Source of the DNA: an uncultured Sphingobacteriales bacterium
GTDB lineage: Bacteria > Bacteroidota > Bacteroidia > Chitinophagales > Chitinophagaceae
DNA length: 64,000 nucleotides
Reading direction: 5' to 3'
NCBI GenBank assembly: GCA_937871285.1
Contig: CALMQS010000014.1
Coordinates: forward strand, 59,390-123,389
Below are positions 26,804 through 34,941 of this stretch, one piece after another. The notes beneath the pieces were generated by a model. The model had not been told where the DNA came from. It worked only from the letters and a program-made list of their open reading frames with translations, and ran no database searches. How positions within the stretch are numbered: position 1 is the first letter of the stretch; each line of letters begins with the position of its first letter. A program made the translations under genes and the position numbers.

Positions 26804-27835
26804 TTACTCCCCTCTCCATCCATGCTGGTCTCTCACTTTAATCATGGCGGCCAGAATATCATTCCATGTTTGCTGCTTGTGCATTACTTCATTGGGAAAC
26901 ATACAACCATCCCAGCAAATATGATCGAACGCTTTTGTTAGATTACCCTTTTCATCGCGCAGCCAGTAGCCGGCATCATGGGCGATATCTAATTTCCCGT
27001 TAGGATCCGTTGCGAGGCAATGCCGGCCGGTTTTGTCGTGCGAGCCTGTGCCATGCACGGTGCCGTCATTCTGCGCCACATGGAAATCAATCGTCCACGG
27101 ACGAAGCGCTGCTGTTAATTTTTTCAACCCTTCTTCCAGTGTAGCACGATCGCTCCATTGAAAATCAGCAGGCAGTATCCTGTCTTCAGGTGCATTATAA
27201 CCTAAAAGGTATAAAAAGGTATGCGACATGTCGGCCTGGAAACCAATATTGGGGCGATCCACTGCTTCCAGCGTATCAATCATTGCCTTCCAGCTATGCA
27301 TACCCGCCCAGCAAATTTCACCTTCTGCGGCAAGTTTCTCACCATAGTCTGCGGCTACATCACAGGCTGTACGAAATGTTTCTGCAATCAATTTTGTGCT
27401 GTTCACAGGATCTTTATACCATTGATCGGGGCTGCTGGCAGAGTCAATGCGAATGACCCCGTACCGGCGAATGCCTATATCATTTAGTTTTTGTGCAAAT
27501 ACACAGCTTTTGCGCACCTGCTCCACAAAAAATTTACGATCATCGGCACTGCCTAAAACAGGTCCACCCCATATAGGCGCCACCAGGCTGCCAATACTCA
27601 GGTTATGCCTGCTTACTTTATCCGCCAGTTTTTTTGGACCATCGGCATCGTCCAGGTCTATAGAGGGATCAAATAATCCTACATCCACTCCGTCGAACTT
27701 TATACCATTTACTTCAGCGGCAGCGGTATATTCGAGCATGGTATCGATCAGCAATGGTGGTTCTGAATCAGGACCTTTGCCAACAACACCCGGCCATGTG
27801 GCGTTGTGTAGTTTGGGATAGTTGTTCTTTTCCAT
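26804..27835 (-). CDS. Sugar phosphate isomerase/epimerase-type TIM-barrel protein
   Basis: The 343-residue protein has the xylose-isomerase-like TIM-barrel pattern. [31 protein letters not shown] and [19 protein letters not shown] carry acidic residues and His placed like metal ligands of this fold. Relatives isomerise or epimerise sugars, 3-keto sugars or inosose. No signal peptide is present, so it is cytoplasmic. It lies between the cupin gene and the Gfo/Idh/MocA gene in one operon, which points to work on the same substrate. Confidence 0.85.
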   Translation of the reverse strand: MEKNNYPKLHNATWPGVVGKGPDSEPPLLIDTMLEYTAAAEVNGIKFDGVDVGLFDPSIDLDDADGPKKLADKVSRHNLSIGSLVAPIWGGPVLGSADDRKFFVEQVRKSCVFAQKLNDIGIRRYGVIRIDSASSPDQWYKDPVNSTKLIAETFRTACDVAADYGEKLAAEGEICWAGMHSWKAMIDTLEAVDRPNIGFQADMSHTFLYLLGYNAPEDRILPADFQWSDRATLEEGLKKLTAALRPWTIDFHVAQNDGTVHGTGSHDKTGRHCLATDPNGKLDIAHDAGYWLRDEKGNLTKAFDHICWDGCMFPNEVMHKQQTWNDILAAMIKVRDQHGWRGE

Positions 27836-27842
27836 ATCATTG

Positions 27843-27940
27843 TTATTTATGGTTTGTAGTTTATTGTTTGTTTGTTATCTGCCGCCGCGGGCAGATTTGC
27901 TATTTGTGATTTGTTTCTTATTTCTTATGATTTCTGATTC
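27843..27940. repeat. GTTTGTAGTTTATTG word repeat with embedded GC-rich hairpin
   Basis: TTTATGGTTTGTAGTTTATT and ATTTGTGATTTGTTTCTTAT words surround TCTGCC-GCCGCG-GGCAGA (27878-27895), a small GC-rich hairpin. Similar arrangements occur near 44736, 55911 and 63884. Confidence 0.6.
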
Positions 27941-27941
27941 A

Positions 27942-29159
27942 TTATCCCAACACCAGGTCGGGGTTGCCGGGACCGAAATGTTTTAATATTACAATAGGAT
28001 CGTTTGCGGAAGGATTTACAATAGTAACACCTTCTTTTGCCGCTTTTTCACTTACAAAAAATTCGTCGTTGGTTAATTGCCCGTAGCGGATCAACGCGGG
28101 TGTTTCAATATCCCAAACGCCAAACCTGCCATGGCCCTGCATTACGATAATGCCATAGGCGCCACTGTCTTTGATCGTTACGGTTGCGCCGGGCATAACG
28201 GTAAGCTCTTTGGCGCTGAAGGCATCCGATTTATAGCATATCCAATTCTCTACATAACCCGCTGCTTTCATTTGCTCAATAGGCTTCACGGGTTTCGGCG
28301 CCATAAAACGGTTGGCCATGGTATTGGGGTCAACGTTCAGTTCCCAGTCTAATACGTCTATCAACGCATCAAAATCGCCAATGCTTTCTTTAGGTGTTCC
28401 GTTCCATAACAGTTCTTCCGGAATAATAGCTTCATTTACTAATGACTGGTACATAGCAAATACATCGGAAGCTTTCTGCGGTTCGTAGGTACACATACTA
28501 CCCGGAGCATGCAGCAGTCCCGGCGGCACATCCCACCCGGTACCGGGCTCAAGCCGGTATGCCTGCGAGTAATTTGTTATTTTATTATCGCCTTTCGTAA
28601 AGTTTACGAGGCATTCGCGGATCTGGTCTTTTGTGGTGCCCGGTGCAATGCCGATAAAGGTATAGGGATAATCGCCGCCATGGTTATTGAGCTGTGGCGG
28701 AAAATAATACGCTTCGGGTTTGCCTTTTTGCCCGATCAGCGCGGCTTTTTCATCATTGTGATGCACGTGATGGGGGAGCGGCCCCATATTGTCGAAGAAC
28801 TTGGAGTACATTGGCCAGGATTCGTGTTCCTTCCATATCCTTTCGCCGATCAGTTCATCCTTAAGCTCACTCACGGCGTCTCTCAGTAGTATTTGTACGG
28901 TTTTTGATCCGTCGTTAAATACAACAGGACTCAGTCCTTCGTTTTCGCCCGTGAGCGGCCCGTTCTTTGCTGGTGTGGTAGAAGAGAACCAGCGTTCGTC
29001 TATTCCTCCCCGTTGTCCGCCCAAAACATAATAATCATCAGGATGTAATTTAATTCTTCTTCCCGGCACGCAAAACGACCTGGGTACCCAGGTTGGCGCC
29101 AAACGCAGGATGCCTTTTCCCTGGTCTAAAGCTTTTTGTGCTACACTTGATTTTTCCAT
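27942..29159 (-). CDS. Cupin-fold protein resembling class I mannose-6-phosphate isomerase
   Basis: The 405-residue product has no signal peptide. A metal-binding cluster is visible: PLPHHVHHNDEKA, then KPEAYYFPPQ and later VPPGLLHAPG, which fits the His, Glu and His ligands of type I phosphomannose isomerases. The C-terminal third (VMPGATVTIKDSGAYGIIVM, GRFGVWDIE) looks like a second cupin-type sheet. It is the second gene of the sugar operon, 25 bp after the DUF4432 gene. Isomerisation of a sugar or sugar acid is likely, and the substrate is unknown. Confidence 0.75.
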   Translation of the reverse strand: MEKSSVAQKALDQGKGILRLAPTWVPRSFCVPGRRIKLHPDDYYVLGGQRGGIDERWFSSTTPAKNGPLTGENEGLSPVVFNDGSKTVQILLRDAVSELKDELIGERIWKEHESWPMYSKFFDNMGPLPHHVHHNDEKAALIGQKGKPEAYYFPPQLNNHGGDYPYTFIGIAPGTTKDQIRECLVNFTKGDNKITNYSQAYRLEPGTGWDVPPGLLHAPGSMCTYEPQKASDVFAMYQSLVNEAIIPEELLWNGTPKESIGDFDALIDVLDWELNVDPNTMANRFMAPKPVKPIEQMKAAGYVENWICYKSDAFSAKELTVMPGATVTIKDSGAYGIIVMQGHGRFGVWDIETPALIRYGQLTNDEFFVSEKAAKEGVTIVNPSANDPIVILKHFGPGNPDLVLG

Positions 29160-29184
29160 TGTGTGAAATTGAAATTGTGTTTAA

Positions 29185-30246
29185 TCAGCTATTGTTATAT
29201 GTGTTTAAGAAATTGGTAATGCGCGCTTCCTGGTGCAGCACTTCAAAGCGCAGATCATAGGTACGCGTTTCGCCCGGTGCAAGCTCAATAAGGGTGCCCT
29301 GCGCTCTTGCCTGTGCCTGTCCGATGGGAGGATGCGTTCCGGGCTCAAGTCCCGTAACGTATTCGCCTTTTCCCCAATGCTGCCAGTTGGTTAACCACGG
29401 CAATTGTTTTTTGGAAAAACGGATGCTAACGGCAATGCCTATCTGCTCATTGTATATTCCGCATGCACATTCGTCATTATGGTCTGCCGCAATATCAATA
29501 AAAGCTGCTTCTTCACCACCGCCATTGTGTTCTTCCAAAGGAGCGGAACATTTGCGGAAATCATTTTGGGCTGTAAATATTTTTGGGGCGGCGTCGCGGG
29601 CCTGCCATGGTCCGTTCCATATCAGTCTTGCCCCTTCATCTGCCAGCGGCCAACCCAGGTTGCAATGATACAGCAGCATGTGCGGTGCGGCGGTGTTACC
29701 TCTGTTGCTTACTTCATCATGAATATGAATAAATGCTTCTCCTATTCTTCCGGAAATTGTTCGCCTGAGCTCAAGCCGGGTACCCAATGCCTGGCTTTGT
29801 TTCATTATACCGGTTATACTCATTTCCATTGTGCCCGCAACGGGGTCAGGTTGTATAACAGATTCTATTACCGCCGGGATGTTACTGATGGCTCCATGTA
29901 ATCCGCGTTCGCCATATTCATCCGTTTCAGGTCCGCCCACATGGGTTAACCCGCAGGTAGTAACCAATCCGCCACCAAATGTGGTAAGCCAGTCTGCTCC
30001 TCTGTTTGAGAACGGTTGGGGAGCGCTAATACCCGAATGACTCAGCCATGCCAGGCTATGCTGGTTATAGAATGCATCTGCAATATCCATAGCCCGGTCA
30101 ATCACTACTTTACAGCGCAGCCCGGTTCCGGTGTTGATCCATGCAATACGGGCGCCCCGCTGAGCGCCGTTATCGGCAACAGCCGTTTCAATACCGCCTA
30201 ATGGTGTGTGTGTGGAAATTTTATCGGTCCAGGTATGCCTTGCCAA
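29185..30246 (-). CDS. DUF4432 aldose-1-epimerase-like protein
   Basis: The 353-residue protein belongs to the galactose-mutarotase-like superfamily (DUF4432). Visible segments are CKVVIDRAMDIADAFYNQHS, GGGLVTTCGLTHVGGPETDE, HMLLYHCNLGWPLADEGARL and VTGLEPGTHPPIGQAQARAQ. Family members act on sugar anomers. It is the first gene of the four-gene operon, so the promoter should lie in 30247-30732. The short start MARHTWTDKISTHTPLGG has no signal peptide, so it is cytoplasmic. Confidence 0.85.
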   Translation of the reverse strand: MARHTWTDKISTHTPLGGIETAVADNGAQRGARIAWINTGTGLRCKVVIDRAMDIADAFYNQHSLAWLSHSGISAPQPFSNRGADWLTTFGGGLVTTCGLTHVGGPETDEYGERGLHGAISNIPAVIESVIQPDPVAGTMEMSITGIMKQSQALGTRLELRRTISGRIGEAFIHIHDEVSNRGNTAAPHMLLYHCNLGWPLADEGARLIWNGPWQARDAAPKIFTAQNDFRKCSAPLEEHNGGGEEAAFIDIAADHNDECACGIYNEQIGIAVSIRFSKKQLPWLTNWQHWGKGEYVTGLEPGTHPPIGQAQARAQGTLIELAPGETRTYDLRFEVLHQEARITNFLNTYNNS

Positions 30247-30732
30247 ATCGTTATACTTTTAAAACAATCGTTAAATGATATAATGGTTTCTTAAAATGCA
30301 GGGCCGGGATACGTCGTACAGGTCTTTAGCTTCGCGCATTTTAAGGTTCCAATGTATGAAAATATGCTGAGAAAAAATTGGGACGGATGGGTTAAATATA
30401 ACTTTCTCCTCTCCCTTTTTACTGTAAAAGCCGGATAAAAAGAAACGGTATGTTTTTCACTGCAGTTAAATGCATCATTTCGCCTTGTTAAGTCGTGCTG
30501 CATGTGAGTTTTCGGTAAGGCCAACACCTGTAAAACAGCATAGAACCATTTATAAGAGAGCGTTGTTCTTGCCGGATTCTGTCCTGTGCCGTCCTGTGCA
30601 GTTTATACGGTCAATAGGCGTTATATGGGAAGGAATGTGCAATTGAAAAAGTATATGCGCAATTGTTTTGCGCTGTCTCTTTTTTTTTCATAGCTTGTTC
30701 CGGTTTTGAAAATTATCTTAAAAAAAAATAAA
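30247..30732. other. Divergent control region of the sugar operon and the DUF1080 gene
   Basis: About 490 bp separate the divergent genes. A 10-bp tandem repeat, GTCCTGTGC with one extra base, lies at 30581-30600. GCAATTG occurs at 30642-30648 and near 30660. No convincing promoter pair, tRNA or small gene is seen; a 78-codon minus-strand frame at 30291-30527 has no protein-like features. Confidence 0.4.
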
Positions 30733-31509
30733 ATGACAAGAAAAACGAACTATTGTCTTGGAATAATGATTGCAGGTCTTTTGATGAGCAGTTGCAATTC
30801 AGCCACAACTTCTGATGATCTGCAAAAAGATGCTGACACGGTTGCTGTTGCAGATAATGATGGGTTTGAGCAGATATTTGATGGTAAAACGCTTAACGGA
30901 TGGGAAGGAGATACGGCTTACTGGAGAGCGGAAGAGGGCAGTCTGGTGGGAGAAGTAACACCGGAGAAGCTTTTAAAAAGCAATACATTTATTATATACA
31001 AAGGCGGTGAGCCAAAAGATTTTGAATTAAAGCTGGAATTTAAGATCACGGAAGCTGGCAACAGCGGTATTAATTACAGAAGTGTGCTGTTTGACGGCGT
31101 GCCTTATGCATTAAAAGGGTACCAGGCCGATATTGACGGGAAAAATAATTACACCGGGCAAAATTATGAAGAGCGCGGCCGCACCACGCTGGCCTATCGC
31201 GGACAAAAGGTAACCATACCCAATAAGCCCGGCGAATCGCAAAAAAATGCGTGGACGGCAGCCATTATTGACGGTTCTTTAGGCAGTTCCGATTCATTAA
31301 AAGCATTGATCAAAAGCAACGACTGGAATACCTGTCATTTAATTATTAAAGGCAATCACCTGCAACATTATATTAATGGTATTTTAATGAGCGATGTAAC
31401 CGATGAAGATACCACTAACAGGAAGATGGAAGGGTTGCTGGGTATACAGGTTCATGTGGGCCCGCCCATGCAGGTGCATTACCGCAATATCATGTTAAAG
31501 AACCTGTAG
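30733..31509 (+). CDS. DUF1080 lipoprotein (3-keto-disaccharide hydrolase family)
   Basis: The start MTRKTNYC at 30733 is preferred over 30706. It opens a lipoprotein signal ending GLLMSSC at residue 21, followed by a flexible linker. The DUF1080 jelly-roll spans about 50-255: FEQIFDGKTLNGWEGDTAYW, FELKLEFKITEAGNSGINYR, YEERGRTTLAYRGQKV, and the closing MQVHYRNIMLKNL. Members of this family (also called 3-keto-disaccharide hydrolases) cleave 3-oxidised glycosides outside the cytoplasm. It is divergent from the sugar operon, consistent with a shared substrate. A terminator follows directly. Confidence 0.88.
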   Translation: MTRKTNYCLGIMIAGLLMSSCNSATTSDDLQKDADTVAVADNDGFEQIFDGKTLNGWEGDTAYWRAEEGSLVGEVTPEKLLKSNTFIIYKGGEPKDFELKLEFKITEAGNSGINYRSVLFDGVPYALKGYQADIDGKNNYTGQNYEERGRTTLAYRGQKVTIPNKPGESQKNAWTAAIIDGSLGSSDSLKALIKSNDWNTCHLIIKGNHLQHYINGILMSDVTDEDTTNRKMEGLLGIQVHVGPPMQVHYRNIMLKNL

Positions 31510-31532
31510 GCAAACTGCTTTAATGGTTGTTC

Positions 31533-31575
31533 AAACAGGTCATTTCAACAGGAACGGGATGACCTGTTTTTATTT
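31533..31575 (+). terminator. Intrinsic terminator of the DUF1080 gene
   Basis: A perfect 11-bp stem pairs 31533-31543 with 31559-31569 (AAACAGGTCAT/ATGACCTGTTT, 15-nt loop) and is followed by TTTATTT. It lies 23 bp after the stop codon. It is also close to the 3' end of the convergent csp gene and may serve both. Confidence 0.88.
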
Positions 31576-31594
31576 AGTATATCTTTCAACAGTA

Positions 31595-31927
31595 TCAGGC
31601 TTCGGCTATACCTCTGCACTCTTCTGCACAATAGCGGCATACCGCTGCACATTTTCTGCAATGATCCATAGTATGCTTTTCACATTCTTCGGCGCAGGCA
31701 TTACAGATACCGGCGCACAGTTTGCAGGTTTCATGAACAAACTTGCTTTCCATGCTCATCAGTGATACTGCTGCTGCACATATAGCCGCACATTCAAGGT
31801 CGGTGCTGATACAGGCTGCCATGTCTCCCACATTCTTTTCCCTCAGGCAGGAAGAAACGCAATGATTACAGGCTGCAATACATTCCATACAGGCTTCAAT
31901 ACAATTTTGATAAGTATTCATATACAA
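31595..31927 (-). CDS. Cysteine-rich four-helix copper-storage protein (Csp family)
   Basis: The 110-residue product is full of Cys pairs spaced along amphipathic helices: IEACMECIAACNHCVSSCLR, CAAICAAAV, CKLCAGICNACAEECEKH and CRKCAAVCRYCAEECRG. This matches the four-helix copper-binding (DUF326/Csp) family, whose members bind many Cu(I) ions inside the bundle. There is no signal peptide, so it is probably the cytosolic Csp3-like type. An 8-bp inverted repeat lies 43-68 bp upstream. No copper pump or regulator gene adjoins it. Confidence 0.92.
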   Translation of the reverse strand: MYMNTYQNCIEACMECIAACNHCVSSCLREKNVGDMAACISTDLECAAICAAAVSLMSMESKFVHETCKLCAGICNACAEECEKHTMDHCRKCAAVCRYCAEECRGIAEA

Positions 31928-31969
31928 TTGTTTTAATCAGGCATGCTGCCGGTGATATCTATTTCAATA

Positions 31970-31995
31970 ATGTTGCCATACTCCCCAGGCAACAT
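31970..31995 (-). promoter_or_regulatory. Inverted repeat upstream of the csp gene
   Basis: ATGTTGCC (31970-31977) and GGCAACAT (31988-31995) form a perfect 8-bp inverted repeat with a 10-nt spacer. Its place just upstream of a copper-protein gene suggests an operator. The regulator is not identified. Confidence 0.35.
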
Positions 31996-32210
31996 GAATA
32001 ATGAAAGTTGAAAAGACTGTCTGCTGCAATCGAAACCCTATCGTATCAGAACCCCCTGCTATGGGTAATATTTTCTACAAAAGAATGTAGCATAATTTAC
32101 TCCGCTTTGCTTCATGAGTATCTTCTTACAGGAGTTATGCTTTATTTGTATTGTAAATACCACCGGTATTTTTAATGGCATAGTATTTCATATACATATG
32201 GAAAAAACGT

Positions 32211-32990
32211 ATGAAAGCGATCTGGACCGGGGCTATAGGATTTGGTCTCGTAAATATTCCTGTTAAATTATACAGTGCGGTTCAGCAGAGCGAGCTCGAC
32301 TTAGATATGCTCGATAAAAAAGATCATGCAAACATAAAGTTCAAAAGGGTAAATGCCAATACCGGCAGGGAAGTGACCTGGGAAAATATTATCAGGGGTT
32401 ATAAAATGAATGACCGCTATGTAATATTGGACCCTGAAGATTTTGAAAAGGCCAGTCCCGAAAAAACAAAAACCATATCCATCGATGCTTTTGTTAATGA
32501 AAAAGACATAGAAGGGATCTATTACGAAATGCCCTATTACCTGCAACCCGAAAAAGCAGGTGTAAGAGCGTATGCCCTGCTGCGTGATGCATTAAAAAAA
32601 ACAGGAAAAGCCGGGCTCGGTACTTTTGTATTGCGAAACAGGGAAAGTTTGGTGCTGGTTAAGCCGGCAGGCGATATTTTATTAGTAAATAAAATTCGCT
32701 TTGCACAGGAGATCAGGGATACCGATGAGATTAAAGTGCCATCCACACAAAGCAAACCGGCAGAGCTGAAGATGGCCGTTCAGCTTATTCAGCAATTAAC
32801 CACAGACTTTGATATAAAAAAATATAAAGACACCTATTCCGAAAAATTAATGAAGCTGATTAAAGCGAAAGCTAAAGGCAAAAAGGTGGCTGCGCCTGCA
32901 TTGCGCGTGGCGCACTCCCGGAGCCGTGATCTCATGTCGCAGCTAAAGGCCAGCCTCGGCACTGCTGCATCCGCACGTAAAGCTTCATAA
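32211..32990 (+). CDS. ku: Ku protein for non-homologous end joining
   Basis: The product is bacterial Ku, 259 residues, the homodimeric ring that binds broken DNA ends. The family start MKAIWTGAIGFGLVNIPVKLYSA (shown here only by its pattern IWTGAIGFGLVNIPVKLYSA) is followed by EVTWENIIRGYKM, YYLQPEKAGVRAYALLRDAL and VPSTQSKPAELKMAVQLIQQ. The C-terminal basic tail (KAKAKGKKVAAPALRVAHSR) is short. The ligase partner LigD is not in the window. The next two genes on the strand have no known link to repair. Confidence 0.96.
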   Translation: MKAIWTGAIGFGLVNIPVKLYSAVQQSELDLDMLDKKDHANIKFKRVNANTGREVTWENIIRGYKMNDRYVILDPEDFEKASPEKTKTISIDAFVNEKDIEGIYYEMPYYLQPEKAGVRAYALLRDALKKTGKAGLGTFVLRNRESLVLVKPAGDILLVNKIRFAQEIRDTDEIKVPSTQSKPAELKMAVQLIQQLTTDFDIKKYKDTYSEKLMKLIKAKAKGKKVAAPALRVAHSRSRDLMSQLKASLGTAASARKAS

Positions 32991-33171
32991 ATGATGGCGT
33001 ATAATATGGAGTTATCTGCCGGATCGCTGGCGCCTTCAAAACGATAAAAATTTACCACTTATTCTACAACAGCAGTGCGAAGCCTTGAATATATAGGTTA
33101 ACCACGTGGAAAAAGATAGCGCGGAATGGAAATAATTATCTTACTTTGTATTTCAAAGTGCTTTTGATTTT

Positions 33172-33948
33172 ATGGAATATTTTACGGAACAGCATGCTAT
33201 TGTAAGAAAAATATGGGGCAGTGCAGATACGGTGCTGTTTATTTTTGCAGGAGCCGCTGCTGAGTTTGCATTGAACAAAGCGGTAGACTGGCTGTATTTT
33301 ACCGGAAAGCTTCCCGCCGATCCGATAGGGCGGTTATTTTCTACCGTAGGATATGCCAGGCAGATCATTTTTGCAGAAAAGGAGAAAGCATATGCCGCGA
33401 TTGATAAGATGTCAAAAATTCATTCTGCCGTGGAATCTTCACGCGGAATGCATATACCGGATTATGCTTACCGCGACGTGCTTTTTATGCTTATCTATTA
33501 TTCTATTGCCGCTTTTGAAATGCTGGAAAGAAAGTTAACACGGCAGGAAAAGGAGGAAGTAACAGCGGTTTTTTGCGCGGTGGGCCACAGGATGAAAATA
33601 CCCGGCCTGCCTGCTGGTTATGAGGAATGGAAGCTAATGCACAGCAGGCACCTCGAAGATGATTTGCACAGGAGCCATTATACGGTTGATTTGTATAAGC
33701 AATATAAACGCAGTTTGGGCAAAGCCCGTTACCTGGTTTTACTGGAAGTGCAAAAGCGGCTTGTTCCGCCACGGGTGAAAGCATTGTTACAGTTGAACGG
33801 GGTATCCTTTTTATCGCCTGCCCTTGTGCTGTATAAAATATGCAGAACCTTAAAAGTGGAATGGCTGCTGAAATCACTTTTATTGCCCCGGGCATATATA
33901 AAACAAATTAAGGCGCTTGAATATAAAACTTCTGCCTCAGAAACATAG
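33172..33948 (+). CDS. MpaB-type oxygenase (DUF2236 family)
   Basis: The 258-residue protein starts with the family pattern IWGSADTVLFIFAGAAAEFA, followed by PIGRLFSTVGYARQIIFA and IHSAVESSRGMHIPDYAYRD. These fit the DUF2236/rubber-oxygenase-like fold to which fungal MpaB belongs, in which His residues bind haem b or a metal. IHSAVES and MHSRHLEDDLHRSH hold candidate ligands. The protein has no signal peptide. Its substrate is unknown, and the neighbouring ku and cvfB-like genes do not reveal a pathway. Confidence 0.78.
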   Translation: MEYFTEQHAIVRKIWGSADTVLFIFAGAAAEFALNKAVDWLYFTGKLPADPIGRLFSTVGYARQIIFAEKEKAYAAIDKMSKIHSAVESSRGMHIPDYAYRDVLFMLIYYSIAAFEMLERKLTRQEKEEVTAVFCAVGHRMKIPGLPAGYEEWKLMHSRHLEDDLHRSHYTVDLYKQYKRSLGKARYLVLLEVQKRLVPPRVKALLQLNGVSFLSPALVLYKICRTLKVEWLLKSLLLPRAYIKQIKALEYKTSASET

Positions 33949-33972
33949 TGAATGCTATACCTTTAATTATTT

Positions 33973-34818
33973 ATGATCAAACCGGGGGAATACAATTTAC
34001 TGAAAGTGGCCCGTGCTGTTGCCATAGGAGTGTATCTTGATGACGGGAAAGAAGGCATTTTGCTACCCAAAAGATATGTGCCCGAGGGTACAAAAGCGGG
34101 CGATATGCTGAACGTATTTATTTATCATGATTCGGAAAGCCGTGTTATCGCCACCACGCAGCAGCCTGCAGGAACAGTAGGGGATATTGTAATGCTGCCG
34201 GTAGTTTCCATTACGCCGCAGGGCGCTTTCATGGACTGGGGATTGCAGAAGGACATTTTCGTTCCCAAATCAAAACAGCGTCTGCGCATGCATGTGGGAG
34301 AAAAATACTTAGTGAAAATATATCTTGATGAGCAAACGGGACGGGTGGCGGCTACGGAAAAATTTGACGCTTTCCTGAGCAATGAAACGCTCACGGTAAG
34401 GGAGATGGAGCAGGTAAACCTGTTGGTTTACCGGCGTACGGATATCGGTTATTTTGTGATCATCAATAACAAACATACGGGGGTGCTTCATTATAACGAG
34501 GTGTTTACGGAACTGGAACCCGGCGATACATTAAAAGGGTTTATAAAGAAAATAACCGAAGACAATAAAATTGATGTGATGCCCGGCAGGCCGGGGTATG
34601 AAAGAGTAACTGACGAAGGAGAAAAAATACTGCGCTTACTCTCGGAAAACAGCGGTTACCTGCCGTACAACGATAAATCAACCCCTGATGATATTTACAG
34701 CTTCTTCGGCATGAGTAAAAAAACGTTTAAAATGACCACCGGCAGTTTATACAAGCAGCGAAAGATAGCGTTCACCAAAACGGGTATTCAGCTAACCGAT
34801 TTGAAATCTGAGATTTAA
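33973..34818 (+). CDS. CvfB-type S1 RNA-binding protein
   Basis: The 281-residue protein resembles CvfB/YitL: several S1-like beta barrels (VAIGVYLDDGKEGILLPKRY, VVSITPQGAFMDWGLQKDIF and GYFVIINNKHTGVLHYNEVF) and a C-terminal winged-helix (DIYSFFGMSKKTFKMTTGSL YKQRKI). In staphylococci CvfB binds RNA and affects virulence gene expression; the role in Bacteroidota is not defined. It starts 24 bp after the MpaB-like gene and probably shares its transcript. Confidence 0.9.
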   Translation: MIKPGEYNLLKVARAVAIGVYLDDGKEGILLPKRYVPEGTKAGDMLNVFIYHDSESRVIATTQQPAGTVGDIVMLPVVSITPQGAFMDWGLQKDIFVPKSKQRLRMHVGEKYLVKIYLDEQTGRVAATEKFDAFLSNETLTVREMEQVNLLVYRRTDIGYFVIINNKHTGVLHYNEVFTELEPGDTLKGFIKKITEDNKIDVMPGRPGYERVTDEGEKILRLLSENSGYLPYNDKSTPDDIYSFFGMSKKTFKMTTGSLYKQRKIAFTKTGIQLTDLKSEI

Positions 34819-34941
34819 GATTTGAGATCCGTTGCGCCGAACAGTTTAAAAATAGCTTTGCATCGGTCCGCGAAACATGGAAAAATGGTGATTTGTAAAC
34901 TGTCATTCCTTACTTACCTTCATTATCTCAAAATTCCTGCT

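Noticed and set aside
30291..30527. 78-codon minus-strand frame in the sugar-operon control region
   Set aside because: It has no recognisable motif or signal and no start context. I treat the region as regulatory DNA.
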